Assembly: GCA_963736355.1 (NCBI GenBank)
Contig: CAVTOO010000008.1
Location: 124,001-188,000, forward strand
DNA length: 64,000 nt
Direction: 5' to 3'
Source of the DNA: CAVTOO01 sp963736355
GTDB lineage: Bacteria > Pseudomonadota > Alphaproteobacteria > Rhizobiales > Xanthobacteraceae
Below are positions 8,669-19,014 of the stretch, in pieces. The notes under the pieces are model-generated. The model was not told where the DNA came from. It worked only from the letters and a program-made list of their open reading frames with translations, and did no database searches. Every line of letters starts with the position of its first letter. Position 1 is the stretch's first letter. A program made the position numbers and the translations under genes.

Positions 8669-11600
8669 TTATTCCGCCGCCACGACATCCGGCGCGCGCC
8701 ATTGCGACAGCAAGGCGCGCAAGGCCGCGGGTTTGACCGGCTTGTGCAGCACCATCACGCCCTCGCGCGTCGCGGCTTCGCGCACATGCGGCGAGCGGTC
8801 GGCGGTGATGAGGATGGCCGGCATTGTGGTGCCGAACACCCGGCGGATGTCGCGGATCGCGGCGATGCCGTTGCCCCGATCAAGATGGTAGTCGACGAGC
8901 AAGCCGAGCGGCCGGTCGCCGCTTTCGTTGATCTCGTCCATCGCACTCGCCGGGTCGAGCGATGTCATGACGCGCGCGCCCCAGCCCTCGAGCAGCGTCC
9001 GCATGCCGTCGAGAATGGCCGGGTCGTTGTCGATGCAGGCGATCAGCTTGCCCTGCAGCGATTTCTGCGGCGGCCTCGGCGCTGAAATCGTCATCGCGGG
9101 TTGCGTAACGCCGACTGCCAACGGCACGGTCACTGAAAAATGTGAGCCCGTGGCGCCGTCGGAGTCCACCAGAATGGCGTGATCGAGGACGCGACTGAGG
9201 CGCTCCACGATCGACAGGCCAAGCCCAAGCCCGCGCGCGATCTTGGCGCCATGGTCGAGCCGGTGAAATTCCTTGAAGATCTCGGCGCGCTTGGAGTGCG
9301 GGATGCCGACGCCGGTATCGTAAATGTCGATCCGCAGCATATCGCCGCGCCGCCGGCAGCCGACAAGCACGCGCCCCTGCGTGGTGTACTTGATCGCATT
9401 GGATACGAGGTTCTGCAGCATGCGCCGCAGCAGCGCACGGTCGGAGCGCACGCTCAGCGAGCAGGGCATGAAAGTCAGCTTCAGCCCCTTCTCGCGCGCC
9501 ATCGGCGCAAATTCCACCTCGAGCGCGCGCAGCAAATCGCCGACCGCCACATTCGTCACCGTCGGCATCATTGCGCCGGCATCGAGACGCGAAATGTCGA
9601 GCAGGACGCCGAAGATTTCCTCGATCGCTTCGAGCGAGTCGTCGATGTTGCGCGCCAGCCGCGCCTCGTCGCCGGCATTGTGGCGTTCGACGAGGCTCGT
9701 GACATAGAGCCGCGCGGCGTTGAGCGGCTGCAGGATGTCGTGGCTGGCGGCGGCAAGGAATCTCGTCTTCGACAAATTGGCGTCTTCGGCGGCGCCCTTG
9801 GCGCGGGCGAGTTCGGAGTTCAGCCGCGTCAGTTGTTCCGTGCGTTCACGCACGCGGTTTTCCAGCGTCGCATTGGCGCGTTCCAGCGCCTCGGCGGACT
9901 CGACGCTTGCGGTGATGTCGGTGAAGGTGAACACGCGTCCGCCATCCGGCATGCGGTTCGGCCGCACCTCGACGACGCGGTTGAGATGAGGGAAGCGTTC
10001 GAGGAACGGCTCCTCGGCATGGGTGTAGGCGGCAACGCGCTGGCGCACGAAGTAGTCCATGTCTTCGTCGGGCATCGCATTGCGCGTCGACAGCGTGCTG
10101 AGAATGTCTTCGAGCCGCACGCCGATCTGGCTCATGGCCGCCGGCAGGCCGAGGATTTCGCCGAACTGCCTGTTGTAGCAGACGAGGTGCAGTTCGCGGT
10201 CGAACACCGCGATGGCCTCGCTGACATGGTTGAGCGCCGTCTGCAGGATTTCGCGGTTGTATTGCAGTGTCGCCTGGGCGTCGTCGAGAAGCTTCAGCGC
10301 GGCCTTGGCCGATACGGTGCGCCGGCGCAGCAGCAGCGACAGCACGACGCGCGATGAGGCCGCGCCGATCACCGAGGCGATCTGGTGCTCGGCATGGCGG
10401 AACAGCTGGAAATCGGCCGGCGCTGCCGGATCGAGCGCGATGCCGCGCTCCTGCGCGAAGGTCTGGAACGACGATTGAGCGCGCTGGGGCCCAAGATACT
10501 GGCTCGTCATCGCCAGCAGATCCTGCACCGAGACGGACGAGCGCCACAGCCGGAAATTCGGCGCGATCGGCGTGAGCTGTGAGGGTACGAAGGCGTCTGC
10601 CTGCAGCCGCTCGATGGAAGACGGCGCGCGCATCAGCGAGAAGCCGATATAGGCGGCGATGTTGAGCCCGAGGCTCCAGACCACGCCATGCACCAGCGGC
10701 GGCAGGTCGAGGCCGAGAAACGCCTGCGGGCGCAGTGCGGCGATGCCGAACGGCCCTTGGCTGAGAAGCGTCGCGCTGAGAAAGCCGGAAATCGGCAAAG
10801 CTCGGCAGCAGCAGCATATAGACCCAGGCGGCGAAACCGATCGCCATGCCGGCAATGGCGCCGCGCGCATTGGCCTGCTTCCACACCAGTCCGCCGAAGA
10901 AAGCCGGCGCGAATTGCGCCACGGCGGCGAAGGACAACAGGCCGATGGATGCGAGCTGCGCGCTGCCCGACACGCGGTAATAAAGATAGGCCAGCAGCAT
11001 GATGGCGACGATCGCCACGCGCCGGATCTTGAGCAGCAGGCTGCCGACATTGCCGTGATCGGTCAGCGTGCCCGCGCCGCGCCGCAGCGCCAGCGGCACG
11101 ATCAGGTCGTTCGACACCATGATGGCGAGCGCGACCAACTCCACGATCACCATCGCGGTTGCCGCCGACAACCCGCCGATGAAGGTGATGATGGTAATGG
11201 TCGGTGAGCCGCCCGCGAGCGGCAGCGCCAGCACATACATGTCGCCGTTGGATGCGGCCGGAAAAGTGACGATGCCGGCGAGCGCGATCGGCACGACGAA
11301 CAGATTGATGGCGACGAGATAGAGCGGGAAGACCCAGCGCGCACGTGCGATCTCGGCATGGTCGTAATTTTCGACGACGCTGACATGGAACTGGCGCGGC
11401 AGCAGCAGGATGGCGAAGAACGCGAGCAGCGTCATCGCCAGGAAGTTGGCAATCGGCAGGGGCTGGTCGATGGCGTGGCGCGCCTGGGTGTTGTTGAGCG
11501 CGCTGGCCAGAAGGTCCCAGGGTCCGTCGAACATCCAGAACGTCACGAAGATGCCGACGGCGAGGAATGCGAATAATTTGACGATGGATTCGGCGGCGAC

Positions 11601-12185
11601 CGCGAGAATGAGGCCGTCCTGATGCTCCGTCGCGTCGGTATGGCGCGTGCCGAACAGAATCGCGAAGACGGCCATGGTCAGCGCAACGACCAGCGCGAGG
11701 TCGCCGATCAGCGGCAGTTCTCCGCTGCCCGTCGTCGCGCCCGGCGCCATCACCGTTTCGAGCGAGGACGCCACCGCCTTCAATTGCAGGGCGATGTAGG
11801 GCACCGAGCCGATGATCGCGATCAGCGCCACGGTCGCGGCGACCGCCTGGCTCTTGCCGTAACGCGCGGCGATGAAATCGGCGATGGAGGTGATGTTGTG
11901 GGTCTTGGCGAGCTGCACGATGCGGCGCAGCAGCGGCGTGCACAGCCCCACCATGATGATCGGGCCGAGATAAATGGCAAGGAATTCAAGCCCGGTGCGG
12001 CTGGCGAGCCCGACCGAGCCGAAGAAGGTCCATGAGGTGCAGTAGATCGCCAGCGACAGCGGATAGATCAGCATCCGCCGCTGGCTGTGGCGGAAGGCGC
12101 GGAAGCGGTCGCCATAGCTCGCGATGACGAACAGCGAGCCGATATAGCCGAGCGCGATGACGACGACGACCCAGTTCTGCAGCAT
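8669..12185 (-). CDS. CrbS-like hybrid histidine kinase with SLC5 transporter-like sensor (one frameshift)
   Basis: After restoring one frameshift near 10,798 this is a protein of about 1,170 residues. The N-terminal half is an SLC5/PutP-like module with about 13 helices (starts MLQNWVVVVIALGYIGS). It is followed by a PAS domain, a HisKA domain with the H-box ASHDILQPLNAARL, an HATPase domain (NLVSNAIKYT, DTGVGIP, GLGLGLSIV), and a C-terminal receiver domain with the acceptor Asp in LLVDYHLDRG and Lys in LHKPVKP. This is the layout of CrbS/CbrA-type sensors, where the transporter half couples solute flux to phosphorylation. Because both halves are intact, I read the shift as a sequencing error. 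Partner: the regulator at 7920-8654. Confidence 0.85.
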
Positions 12186-12288
12186 GCCCTGATCCGTGGC
12201 GGCGCGTATGGCCGTGCGGGGGCAAATTTAGCGCCGGAATGCGGCGGCTGCGACCTGATTCTTGGCTATTTTGCCGTGGCCGGCGGGT

Positions 12289-13518
12289 TTATTCCGCCGC
12301 CAGCCGGTCGGCCTGCAAGGGCAGGCCAAGTTCTTGCCAGACATCCACCAGCGCCTCGGCGAGCGCATTGATCAGCGCGTCGTCGTGATAGGGCGACGGC
12401 GTGATGCGCAGCCGCTCCGTGCCCTTGGCCACGGTGGGGTAATTGATCGGCTGGATGTAGATGCCGTGCTGTTCCAGAAGCATGTCGCTGGCGCGCTTGC
12501 ACAGGTCGGGATCGCCGACCAGGAGCGGCACGATATGCGTCGAGTTGTGCATCACCGGCAGGCCGACGGACGCGAGGACCGCCTTCACGCGTCCGGCGCG
12601 CTCCTGGTGGCGGTCACGCTCCCAGGTCGAGGTTTTGAGATGGCGGATCGCGGCGGTGGCGGCGGCGCAGACCGCCGGCGGCAGCGCCGTGGTGAAGATG
12701 AAGCCCGGCGCATAGGAGCGCACGGCATCGACGACCTTGCGTGTGGTGGCGATGTAGCCGCCAAGCGAGCCGAACGCCTTGCCGAGCGTGCCTTCGATAA
12801 CGTCGATGCGATCCATCACGCCGTCGCGCTCGGCGATGCCGCCGCCGCGCGCGCCATACATGCCGACCGCATGCACTTCGTCGATATAGGTCATGGCATT
12901 GTAGCGCTTGGCGAGATCGCAGAAGCGCACGATGGGAGCGACGTCGCCATCCATGGAATAAAGGCTCTCGAAGGCAATCAGCTTGGGTCGCGCCGGATCG
13001 GCCGCGCGCAGAAGCTGCTCGAGGTGATCGGCGTCGTTGTGACGGAACACGACCTTCTCGCAGCCGGACTGCCGGATGCCTTCGATCATCGAATTGTGGT
13101 TGAGCGCATCGGAGAAGATGATGCAGTTCGGCAGAAGCTTCGCCAGCGTCGAAATGCCGGTCTGGTTCGAGACGTAGCCGGAGGTGAACAGCAGCGCGGA
13201 TTCCTTGCCGTGGAGATCGGCGAGTTCGCGCTCGAGCTGCACCAGCGGATGGTTGGTGCCGGCGATGTTGCGCGTGCCGCCGGCGCCGGTGCCCATGCGC
13301 GTGGCGGTCTCGACCATGGCGCCGATCACCTTCGGGTGCTGGCCCATGCCGAGATAGTCGTTCGAGCACCAGATCACGACATCGCGCGGACCTGCCGGGC
13401 TGTGCCAGACGGCGCGGGGAAAGCGCCCCGCCAGCCGTTCAAGATCGGCAAACACGCGGTAGCGACGTTCGTCGTGCAACCGTTCCAGCGCCTGATCGAA
13501 GAAACGCTCGTAATTCAT
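12289..13518 (-). CDS. hemA: 5-aminolevulinate synthase
   Basis: This 409-residue PLP enzyme condenses glycine and succinyl-CoA to 5-aminolevulinate, the first step of haem and corrin synthesis in alphaproteobacteria. Full length for the family. Visible marks are the glycine-rich GTGAGGTRNIAGTNH region, the cofactor-contacting DEVHAVGMYG segment and the PLP-binding lysine in EGTLGKAFGSLGGYI (about residue 245). The stop is 103 bases beyond the kinase start. A FNR/FixK-like box lies about 168 bases upstream, which would fit oxygen control of haem synthesis. Confidence 0.96.
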   Translation of the reverse strand: MNYERFFDQALERLHDERRYRVFADLERLAGRFPRAVWHSPAGPRDVVIWCSNDYLGMGQHPKVIGAMVETATRMGTGAGGTRNIAGTNHPLVQLERELADLHGKESALLFTSGYVSNQTGISTLAKLLPNCIIFSDALNHNSMIEGIRQSGCEKVVFRHNDADHLEQLLRAADPARPKLIAFESLYSMDGDVAPIVRFCDLAKRYNAMTYIDEVHAVGMYGARGGGIAERDGVMDRIDVIEGTLGKAFGSLGGYIATTRKVVDAVRSYAPGFIFTTALPPAVCAAATAAIRHLKTSTWERDRHQERAGRVKAVLASVGLPVMHNSTHIVPLLVGDPDLCKRASDMLLEQHGIYIQPINYPTVAKGTERLRITPSPYHDDALINALAEALVDVWQELGLPLQADRLAAE

Positions 13519-13685
13519 TCCAGCGGGCCTTTATTCCGGTGGTTGTCAGCGGATTGGCCCGAATTGAGATTTGGGGCCAGACCCGTGATGAGACGTTTTT
13601 AGATTGGTTCTAGTTCAATTGTCGAGCCGCAAATCCGTGACCTCAGCCCTGCACACTTTGTCGCCCGGACGGTGCCTGCAAGGCA

Positions 13686-13699
13686 TTGATCTGGATCAT
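13686..13699. promoter_or_regulatory. Candidate FNR/FixK-type box between hemA and the acyl-CoA dehydrogenase gene
   Basis: The sequence TTGAT-CTGG-ATCAT matches the FNR/FixK consensus TTGAT-N4-ATCAA at nine of ten fixed positions. It sits 168 bases upstream of hemA and 94 bases upstream of the divergent isovaleryl-CoA dehydrogenase start. FnrL control of hemA is known in Rhodobacter. The match is by eye and the last base differs, so binding is unproven. Confidence 0.45.
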
Positions 13700-13792
13700 T
13701 ATTGCCGCCCGATCCGGCGGGACGACGCCGCGGTTGTGAGCTTTGGTCTTTCCTCCTAGGCTGATGGACGTCCTGCCGGAGGACTTGTGCCC

Positions 13793-14965
13793 ATGCTGGC
13801 CAATAGCGCCCGCCCGTTCAATTTCGATCTTGGCGAGACCGCCGATCTCCTGCGCGAGACGACGCGGGGCTTTGCCGAGGGCGAAATCGCCCCCCGCGCG
13901 GCCGAAATCGACCGGTCCAACGTCTTTCCGCGCGACCTGTGGCCGAAAATGGGTGCGCTCGGCCTGCACGGAATCACGGTCGAAGAGGAACTCGGCGGTT
14001 CCGGGCTCGGCTATCTCGAACATTGCGTGGCGATGGAAGAGATCAGCCGCGCCTCCGCCGCTGTCGGCCTGAGCTACGGCGCCCATTCCAATCTGTGCAT
14101 CAACCAGATCCGGCGCAACGGCAGCGACGCGCAGAAGAAGAAGTATCTGCCGCAGCTGATTGCGGGCGATCACGTCGGCGCGCTGGCGATGTCGGAGCCG
14201 GGTGCCGGGTCCGATGTGGTGTCGATGACGACGCGCGCCGACAGGAAGGGCGACCGCTACATTCTCAACGGCACCAAGATGTGGATCACCAACGGCCCCA
14301 TCGCGGAAACGCTGGTGGTCTACGCCAAGACCGATCCGTCGGCGGGCGCGCGCGGCATCACCGCCTTCATTGTCGAGAAGGGCATGAAGGGCTTCTCCAC
14401 CTCGCAGAAGCTCGACAAGCTCGGCATGCGCGGCTCCGACACGGCGGAGCTGGTGTTTTCCGATTGCGAGGTGCCGGACGCCAACGTGCTGGGCCGCGCG
14501 GGAAGCGGCGTCAATGTGCTGATGTCGGGTCTCGATTATGAGCGCACAGTGCTGGCCGCCGGTCCCTCGGGCATCATGCAGGCCTGCATGGATGTGGTGA
14601 TGCCCTACATCCATGAGCGCAAGCAGTTCGGCCAGCCCATCGGCACGTTCCAGCTGGTGCAGGGCAAGGTCGCCGACATGTATGTCGCGATGAATTCCTG
14701 CCGCGCCTATGTGTATAGCGTGGCGAAGGCCTGCGACCGCGGCGAGACCACGCGCGAGGATGCGGCGGGCGCAATTCTGCTGGCGGCGGAAAAGGCAACG
14801 CAGCTCGCGCTCGACGCCATCCAGTTGCTGGGCGGCAACGGCTACACCAATGATTATCCGACCGGGCGGTTGCTGCGCGACGCCAAGCTCTACGAAATCG
14901 GCGCCGGCACCAGCGAAATCCGGCGCATGCTGATCGGACGGGAATTGTTCGCCAAAACGACTTGA
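13793..14965 (+). CDS. ivd: Isovaleryl-CoA dehydrogenase
   Basis: This 390-residue acyl-CoA dehydrogenase oxidises isovaleryl-CoA to 3-methylcrotonyl-CoA in leucine breakdown, passing electrons to ETF. The family marks are LAMSEPGAGSD and the C-terminal IGAGTSEIRRMLIGRELF. The catalytic base position fits IVD: in this subfamily the Glu lies in the LDxER motif, here GLDYERTVLAAGP (about residue 247), rather than the later position used by other acyl-CoA dehydrogenases. ATG 13793 is preferred to GTG 13787 because GGAGGA lies 9 bases before the ATG. The next gene, mccB, is directly downstream, which supports the leucine pathway call. Confidence 0.9.
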   Translation: MLANSARPFNFDLGETADLLRETTRGFAEGEIAPRAAEIDRSNVFPRDLWPKMGALGLHGITVEEELGGSGLGYLEHCVAMEEISRASAAVGLSYGAHSNLCINQIRRNGSDAQKKKYLPQLIAGDHVGALAMSEPGAGSDVVSMTTRADRKGDRYILNGTKMWITNGPIAETLVVYAKTDPSAGARGITAFIVEKGMKGFSTSQKLDKLGMRGSDTAELVFSDCEVPDANVLGRAGSGVNVLMSGLDYERTVLAAGPSGIMQACMDVVMPYIHERKQFGQPIGTFQLVQGKVADMYVAMNSCRAYVYSVAKACDRGETTREDAAGAILLAAEKATQLALDAIQLLGGNGYTNDYPTGRLLRDAKLYEIGAGTSEIRRMLIGRELFAKTT

Positions 14966-15000
14966 ACGAAAGCCGCGGCAACAAGACGGCTGATATTGGG

Positions 15001-16623
15001 ATGGGGCTTTCGAACGTGACAGTGCTTTCGTCGTCCTTCAACTTCTCGTCGCCCGAGGCTACGCAAACTCGCGCCAACTGGGCCGCGCTCAAGGACACGC
15101 TGACCGAGAGACGCGCAGCCGCCGCGCAGGGCGGCGGCAAGGAGGCGCGCGAGCGGCATCTCGGCCGCGGCAAGCTTCTGCCGCGCGAGCGGGTCGCGAA
15201 GCTGCTCGATCCCGGCACGCCGTTTCTGGAGATCGGCGCGCTGGCCGCCAACGGCCTCTATGACGACGACATTCACGCCGCAGGCATGATCGCCGGCGTC
15301 GGCCGCGTGTCGGGTCGCGACGTGGTGATCGTGTGCAACGATGCCACCATCAAGGGCGGCACTTATTATCCGATGACGGTGAAGAAGCATCTGCGCGCGC
15401 AGGAGATCGCGCGCGACAATCTTCTGCCCTGCATCTATCTCGTCGATTCCGGCGGCGCCAACCTGCCGCACCAGACCGACGTGTTCCCCGACCGCGATCA
15501 TTTCGGCCGCATCTTCTACAATCAGGCGAATCTCTCTGCGCTGCGCGTGCCGCAGATCGCCTGCGTGATGGGCTCCTGCACGGCCGGCGGCGCTTACGTT
15601 CCGGCGATGTCGGACGAGACCGTCATCGTCAAAGGGCAGGGCACCATCTTCCTCGCCGGGCCGCCGCTGGTGAAGGCCGCGATCGGCGAGGTCGCGACCG
15701 CCGACGAACTCGGCGGCGCCGATGTCCATGCGCGGAAGTCCGGCGTTGTCGATCATGTCGCCAAGGATGACGCGGAAGCGCTGGAAATCGTGCGCAGCAT
15801 CGTCAGTCATCTCGGCGTCGGCGCGCGCGCCAAGCTCGATATGCTGGCTCCCATCGCGCCGAAATACGCCGCTGCCGATCTCGAGGCCATCGTGCCGACC
15901 GATCTGAAGAAGCAATATGACGTGCGCGAAGTCATCGCGCGTCTCGTCGATGGCTCGGAGTTTCACGAATTCAAGAAGCTCTACGGCCCGACGCTGGTCA
16001 CCGGCTTTGCGCATCTGCACGGCATGCCCATCGGCATCGTCGCCAATGCCGGCGTGCTGTTCTCCGAAAGCGCGCTGAAGGGCGCGCATTTCGTCGAACT
16101 GTGCTGCCAGCGCCGCATTCCGATTCTGTTTCTGCAAAACATTTCGGGCTTCATGGTCGGCAAGCGCGCGGAATCAGGCGGCATCGCCAAGGACGGCGCC
16201 AAGCTGGTCATGGCGGTGGCCTGCGCGCAGGTGCCCAAGATCACCGTGGTGATCGGCGGCTCGTTCGGCGCCGGCAATTACGGCATGTGCGGACGCGCGT
16301 TTTCGCCGCGCTTCATGTTCTCCTGGCCCAATTCACGCATCTCGGTGATGGGCGGCGAGCAGGCGGCGAGCGTGCTCGCGACCGTGAAGCGCGACGGCTT
16401 CGCGGCCAAGGGCGAGGAGTGGAGCGCAGCCGAGGAAGAGGCGTTCAAGGCCCCGATCCGCGCGCGCTACGAGGAAGAAGGCTCGCCCTATTACGCCACG
16501 GCGCGGCTGTGGGACGACGGCATCATCCTGCCGTCGGAAACGCGCGACGTGCTGGGTCTTGCATTCGCCGCGACATTGAACGCGCCGATCCAGGATTCGA
16601 AGTTCGGCGTGTTCAGGATGTGA
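15001..16623 (+). CDS. mccB: Methylcrotonoyl-CoA carboxylase, carboxyltransferase (beta) subunit
   Basis: The subunit transfers CO2 from biotin to 3-methylcrotonyl-CoA, the step after isovaleryl-CoA dehydrogenase. About 540 residues, normal for the family. Visible are the N-terminal GRGKLLPRERV motif, the VDSGGANLPHQTDVFPDRDH segment typical of MCC beta, the MGSCTAGGAYVPAMSDE region and the C-terminal IGGSFGAGNYGMCGRAFSPR. The start is uncertain: ATG 15001 or GTG 15016 are likely; a TTG at 14962 overlaps the ivd stop. The biotin-carrying alpha subunit and HMG-CoA lyase, often next in line, are not in this window. Confidence 0.93.
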   Translation: MGLSNVTVLSSSFNFSSPEATQTRANWAALKDTLTERRAAAAQGGGKEARERHLGRGKLLPRERVAKLLDPGTPFLEIGALAANGLYDDDIHAAGMIAGVGRVSGRDVVIVCNDATIKGGTYYPMTVKKHLRAQEIARDNLLPCIYLVDSGGANLPHQTDVFPDRDHFGRIFYNQANLSALRVPQIACVMGSCTAGGAYVPAMSDETVIVKGQGTIFLAGPPLVKAAIGEVATADELGGADVHARKSGVVDHVAKDDAEALEIVRSIVSHLGVGARAKLDMLAPIAPKYAAADLEAIVPTDLKKQYDVREVIARLVDGSEFHEFKKLYGPTLVTGFAHLHGMPIGIVANAGVLFSESALKGAHFVELCCQRRIPILFLQNISGFMVGKRAESGGIAKDGAKLVMAVACAQVPKITVVIGGSFGAGNYGMCGRAFSPRFMFSWPNSRISVMGGEQAASVLATVKRDGFAAKGEEWSAAEEEAFKAPIRARYEEEGSPYYATARLWDDGIILPSETRDVLGLAFAATLNAPIQDSKFGVFRM

Positions 16624-16633
16624 AGTCTCGAGC

Positions 16634-17038
16634 CTAGTCGTTCACGCCGCTTTCCAGGAAGCGGAAGCCGTCCGGCGTCTTGGTGAAGAGGTACGTCTCC
16701 TCGCCGCAGAAGTGGGTGAAATTAACGCTGCCGTCGGGCGCGCGGTCATAGAAGCCCTTGCCGCGTGCGAGGCAGGCGCGCACTTTCGCGGTGAAGATCT
16801 TGCTGTAGAGATTCTTCTGGAAATAGGCCGCGTCCCGCATCTCGTCCCAGTAGAACGGAAACTTGGTCATTCCGGTCACGGCGGCCGCGTCATTCGCCTT
16901 CAAGGCGCCGCGGAATTTGCCGATGAACTGATCGTAGTCTTTCTGGATCTCCGCGGGCGCGCGCTGGGCGTGGGCGGCGGGCGCCGTTGCAATAAAAATG
17001 GCGCCGAGAAGCAAGGCGAAAGTCCCGAAATTCCTCAT
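16634..17038 (-). CDS. Secreted hypothetical protein
   Basis: This 134-residue protein starts MRNFGTFALLLGAIFIATAP and has a clear signal peptide ending near AHAQ. The mature part is a single small domain with FPFYWDEMRD and FTHFCGEETYLFTKTPDGF stretches and two cysteines. It is likely periplasmic. I see no catalytic motif. GGAAAGG precedes the ATG at 17038. It converges with mccB and has no obvious functional partner. Confidence 0.65.
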   Translation of the reverse strand: MRNFGTFALLLGAIFIATAPAAHAQRAPAEIQKDYDQFIGKFRGALKANDAAAVTGMTKFPFYWDEMRDAAYFQKNLYSKIFTAKVRACLARGKGFYDRAPDGSVNFTHFCGEETYLFTKTPDGFRFLESGVND

Positions 17039-17104
17039 GGCATGACCTTTCCCAGAACGGCACAAATCCGGCCGCCTGTAATCTTTGTCGCAGTGGCGGC
17101 CAAT

Positions 17105-17582
17105 TTAGTTCAATGCCACGATGCCTGCATTCAGCGTCGAGGCATAGGCGACCCACAGCGCGTAGGGAATCAGCAGCGCCGCCGCGAGGCGATTGAGCGG
17201 CCATGTCGTGCGGATCGGTCATCACGATGGCGACGAACAGCAGCGCGATGACGATCAGCGCCGCGCGCGTCGCATGCGCACTGAAGAACAGCGGCGACCA
17301 GATCGCATTCAACACAAGCTGCACCGCGAACCAGCCCAGCGCCGTGGTGCGCGCGGGCGAGGGCGGCACGCGATCCCACAGCAACCACAGCGTTACCGCC
17401 ATCATGACGTAGAGCGTCGTCCACACGATGGGGAAGGCGATGTTCGGCGGCGTCCAGCCCGGCTTGTTGAGGGTCGCATACCAGGTCGGAATTTCAGACG
17501 TGGTGAAATACGACCCCACCGCACCGACGGCGAGACACAGGGCGATGCAGAGTGCGAGGCGGAGGAGGGAGGGTGCGGTCAT
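17105..17582 (-). CDS. tspO: TspO/MBR-family tryptophan-rich sensory protein (one frameshift)
   Basis: This is a five-helix membrane protein of about 159 residues that binds porphyrins and helps regulate tetrapyrrole and oxidative responses. The family motif PGWTPPNIAFPIVWTTLY is at about residues 40-57 and LVLNAIWSPLFF follows in helix 3/4. One frameshift near 17,200 moves the C-terminus into another frame, where it reads PYALWVAYASTLNAGIVALN and ends at 17105, as expected for TspO. The start ATG at 17582 has GGAG upstream. hemA, whose pathway makes TspO ligands, is only 4 kb away. Confidence 0.85.
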
Positions 17583-17754
17583 GAGCAGCTCCAACGGATC
17601 GTGGGCGAAAAAGTTCCGGAGTTCATGGGATCCTTATCCGATCCTCACCGACACACTTCTTATGCACATTGCCATAGACGGCATTTCTGAGATCGGTCAC
17701 TCTTTGTAGCGCCTGTCTTCGACGCGGGCATTGATTTCGTAGCGAGGTCTTCAG

Positions 17755-18454
17755 ATGACGTCCCGTTGGTTCCCGCGTGTGCTTGTGATTTTCTCCTTGA
17801 TGATTGCGGCCCCCGCCTTGGCGCAGGCACCCTCCGCGCAGCGCTTCGTCCCGCCGGGCGGCCCGGGCCCGGGCCTGCTCTTCGTCTCGGGTCAAGGCGG
17901 GCCGGCGAATTACGTACCGATCGCCAAGCAATTTGCCGCCCAAGGGTTTCATGTTTCGCTGATCGACGGGAACGATGTCTTCAAACCGAACAACGCCGGA
18001 TTGCCGGGGTTTGTGGCTGCCATCAAGGCGCTTCGCGAATCGCCACAGACTTCGCAATGGGAAGATCGGCGTCGTCGGAGCGTCGCTCGGTGGCGGCGCC
18101 GCGCTGACATACGCCGCGCGGATGCCGAATGATGTCGCAGCCACGGTTGCCTTTTATCCCTATACGTCCTTCATCAAGGACCCGGCAGATTTCGCGGACA
18201 AAACCAGGGTTGCGACGCTGATCCTTGCGGCGGTGAAAGATACCTACAAGGACTGCTGCAAGATCGATCTCGCACGCAAACTGGCGGCCGCCGGCAAAAC
18301 GCGGGCGCCGCAGCCGCTCATATCGCTGGTCGAATATTCCGATGCTGGTCACGCCTTCAACCATGAGGGACCGAGCTTGCGGCGTGCGGATGCCGCCGAT
18401 GCGTTAGCCCGGGCCGTCGCGCACCTGAAGACGGGCCTTGCGGCATCCCCTTAA
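17755..18454 (+). CDS. Secreted dienelactone-hydrolase-like alpha/beta hydrolase (one frameshift)
   Basis: A signal peptide (cleavage near ALAQA) leads into an alpha/beta hydrolase fold. The nucleophile elbow is GASLGGG, and a His is seen in YSDAGHAFNHEG near the C-terminus, typical of dienelactone hydrolase-like enzymes. A single frameshift near 18,055 splits the protein just before the nucleophile; the two parts join without missing sequence. Length about 232 residues. Substrate unknown. Confidence 0.7.
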
Positions 18455-18471
18455 ACGCGCGGTTGCCGAAC

Positions 18472-18546
18472 TGGTGCTGCCGGACAGGATTGAACTGTCG
18501 ACCTCTCCATTACCAATGGAGTGCTCTACCACTGAGCTACGGCAGC
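18472..18546 (-). tRNA. tRNA-Thr (anticodon GGT)
   Basis: On the minus strand the sequence folds as a full cloverleaf: acceptor stem GCTGCCG/CGGCAGC, D-arm GCTCAGTGGTAGAGC, anticodon loop TTGGTAA (anticodon GGT), T-arm with TTCAATC, and an encoded CCA tail. The anticodon reads ACC threonine codons. Confidence 0.97.
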
Positions 18547-18668
18547 GAAACCGGCGGAAAATCGAGCGAACGGCGCTTGAAATAGGGCCGGAAACGGCGC
18601 GATCCTTGCCACAAGGGGCGGCGGGGTGCAAGCAGGGCCGCCGTCAGGGTTTTTCGGGCCTATCGACC

Positions 18669-18860
18669 ATGACAGAATCGACCTCCGACCGCTCAAAACC
18701 GCCATCTGACCCCCGTCAGGCGCGTCTGGCGCAGGCGCTGCGCGACAACCTCAAACGCCGCAAATCGCAGGCGCGCGAGCGGCGCCGGGCCGATTCGGAT
18801 GCCTCCGAGGGGGACGGATCGAAACCCCCGGCGGAGCCCTCGGACGCCGGCCGCTCCTGA
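18669..18860 (+). CDS. Small conserved hypothetical protein upstream of murA
   Basis: This is a 63-residue, highly charged protein with an Arg/Lys-rich helix (ALRDNLKRRKSQARERRRAD) between Ser/Pro-rich ends. Similar small basic proteins sit directly upstream of murA in many Rhizobiales. It has no membrane or enzymatic signature; nucleic acid or ribosome binding would fit the charge but is only a guess. Confidence 0.6.
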   Translation: MTESTSDRSKPPSDPRQARLAQALRDNLKRRKSQARERRRADSDASEGDGSKPPAEPSDAGRS

Positions 18861-19014
18861 GAGCGGGATTCGTCAATCAGGGCTTAGGCTTGCCGGCAAA
18901 ATAGCCATTTTTGGCCCTCAAAGCTTTTGCAATGGCGGGGGCTTGGTCCTAGACCAGTCGAAATTATTGCGTGGCAATGGCGCTGCGGTCCCCGCAGGAA
19001 CCAGAGGTTTTCCA

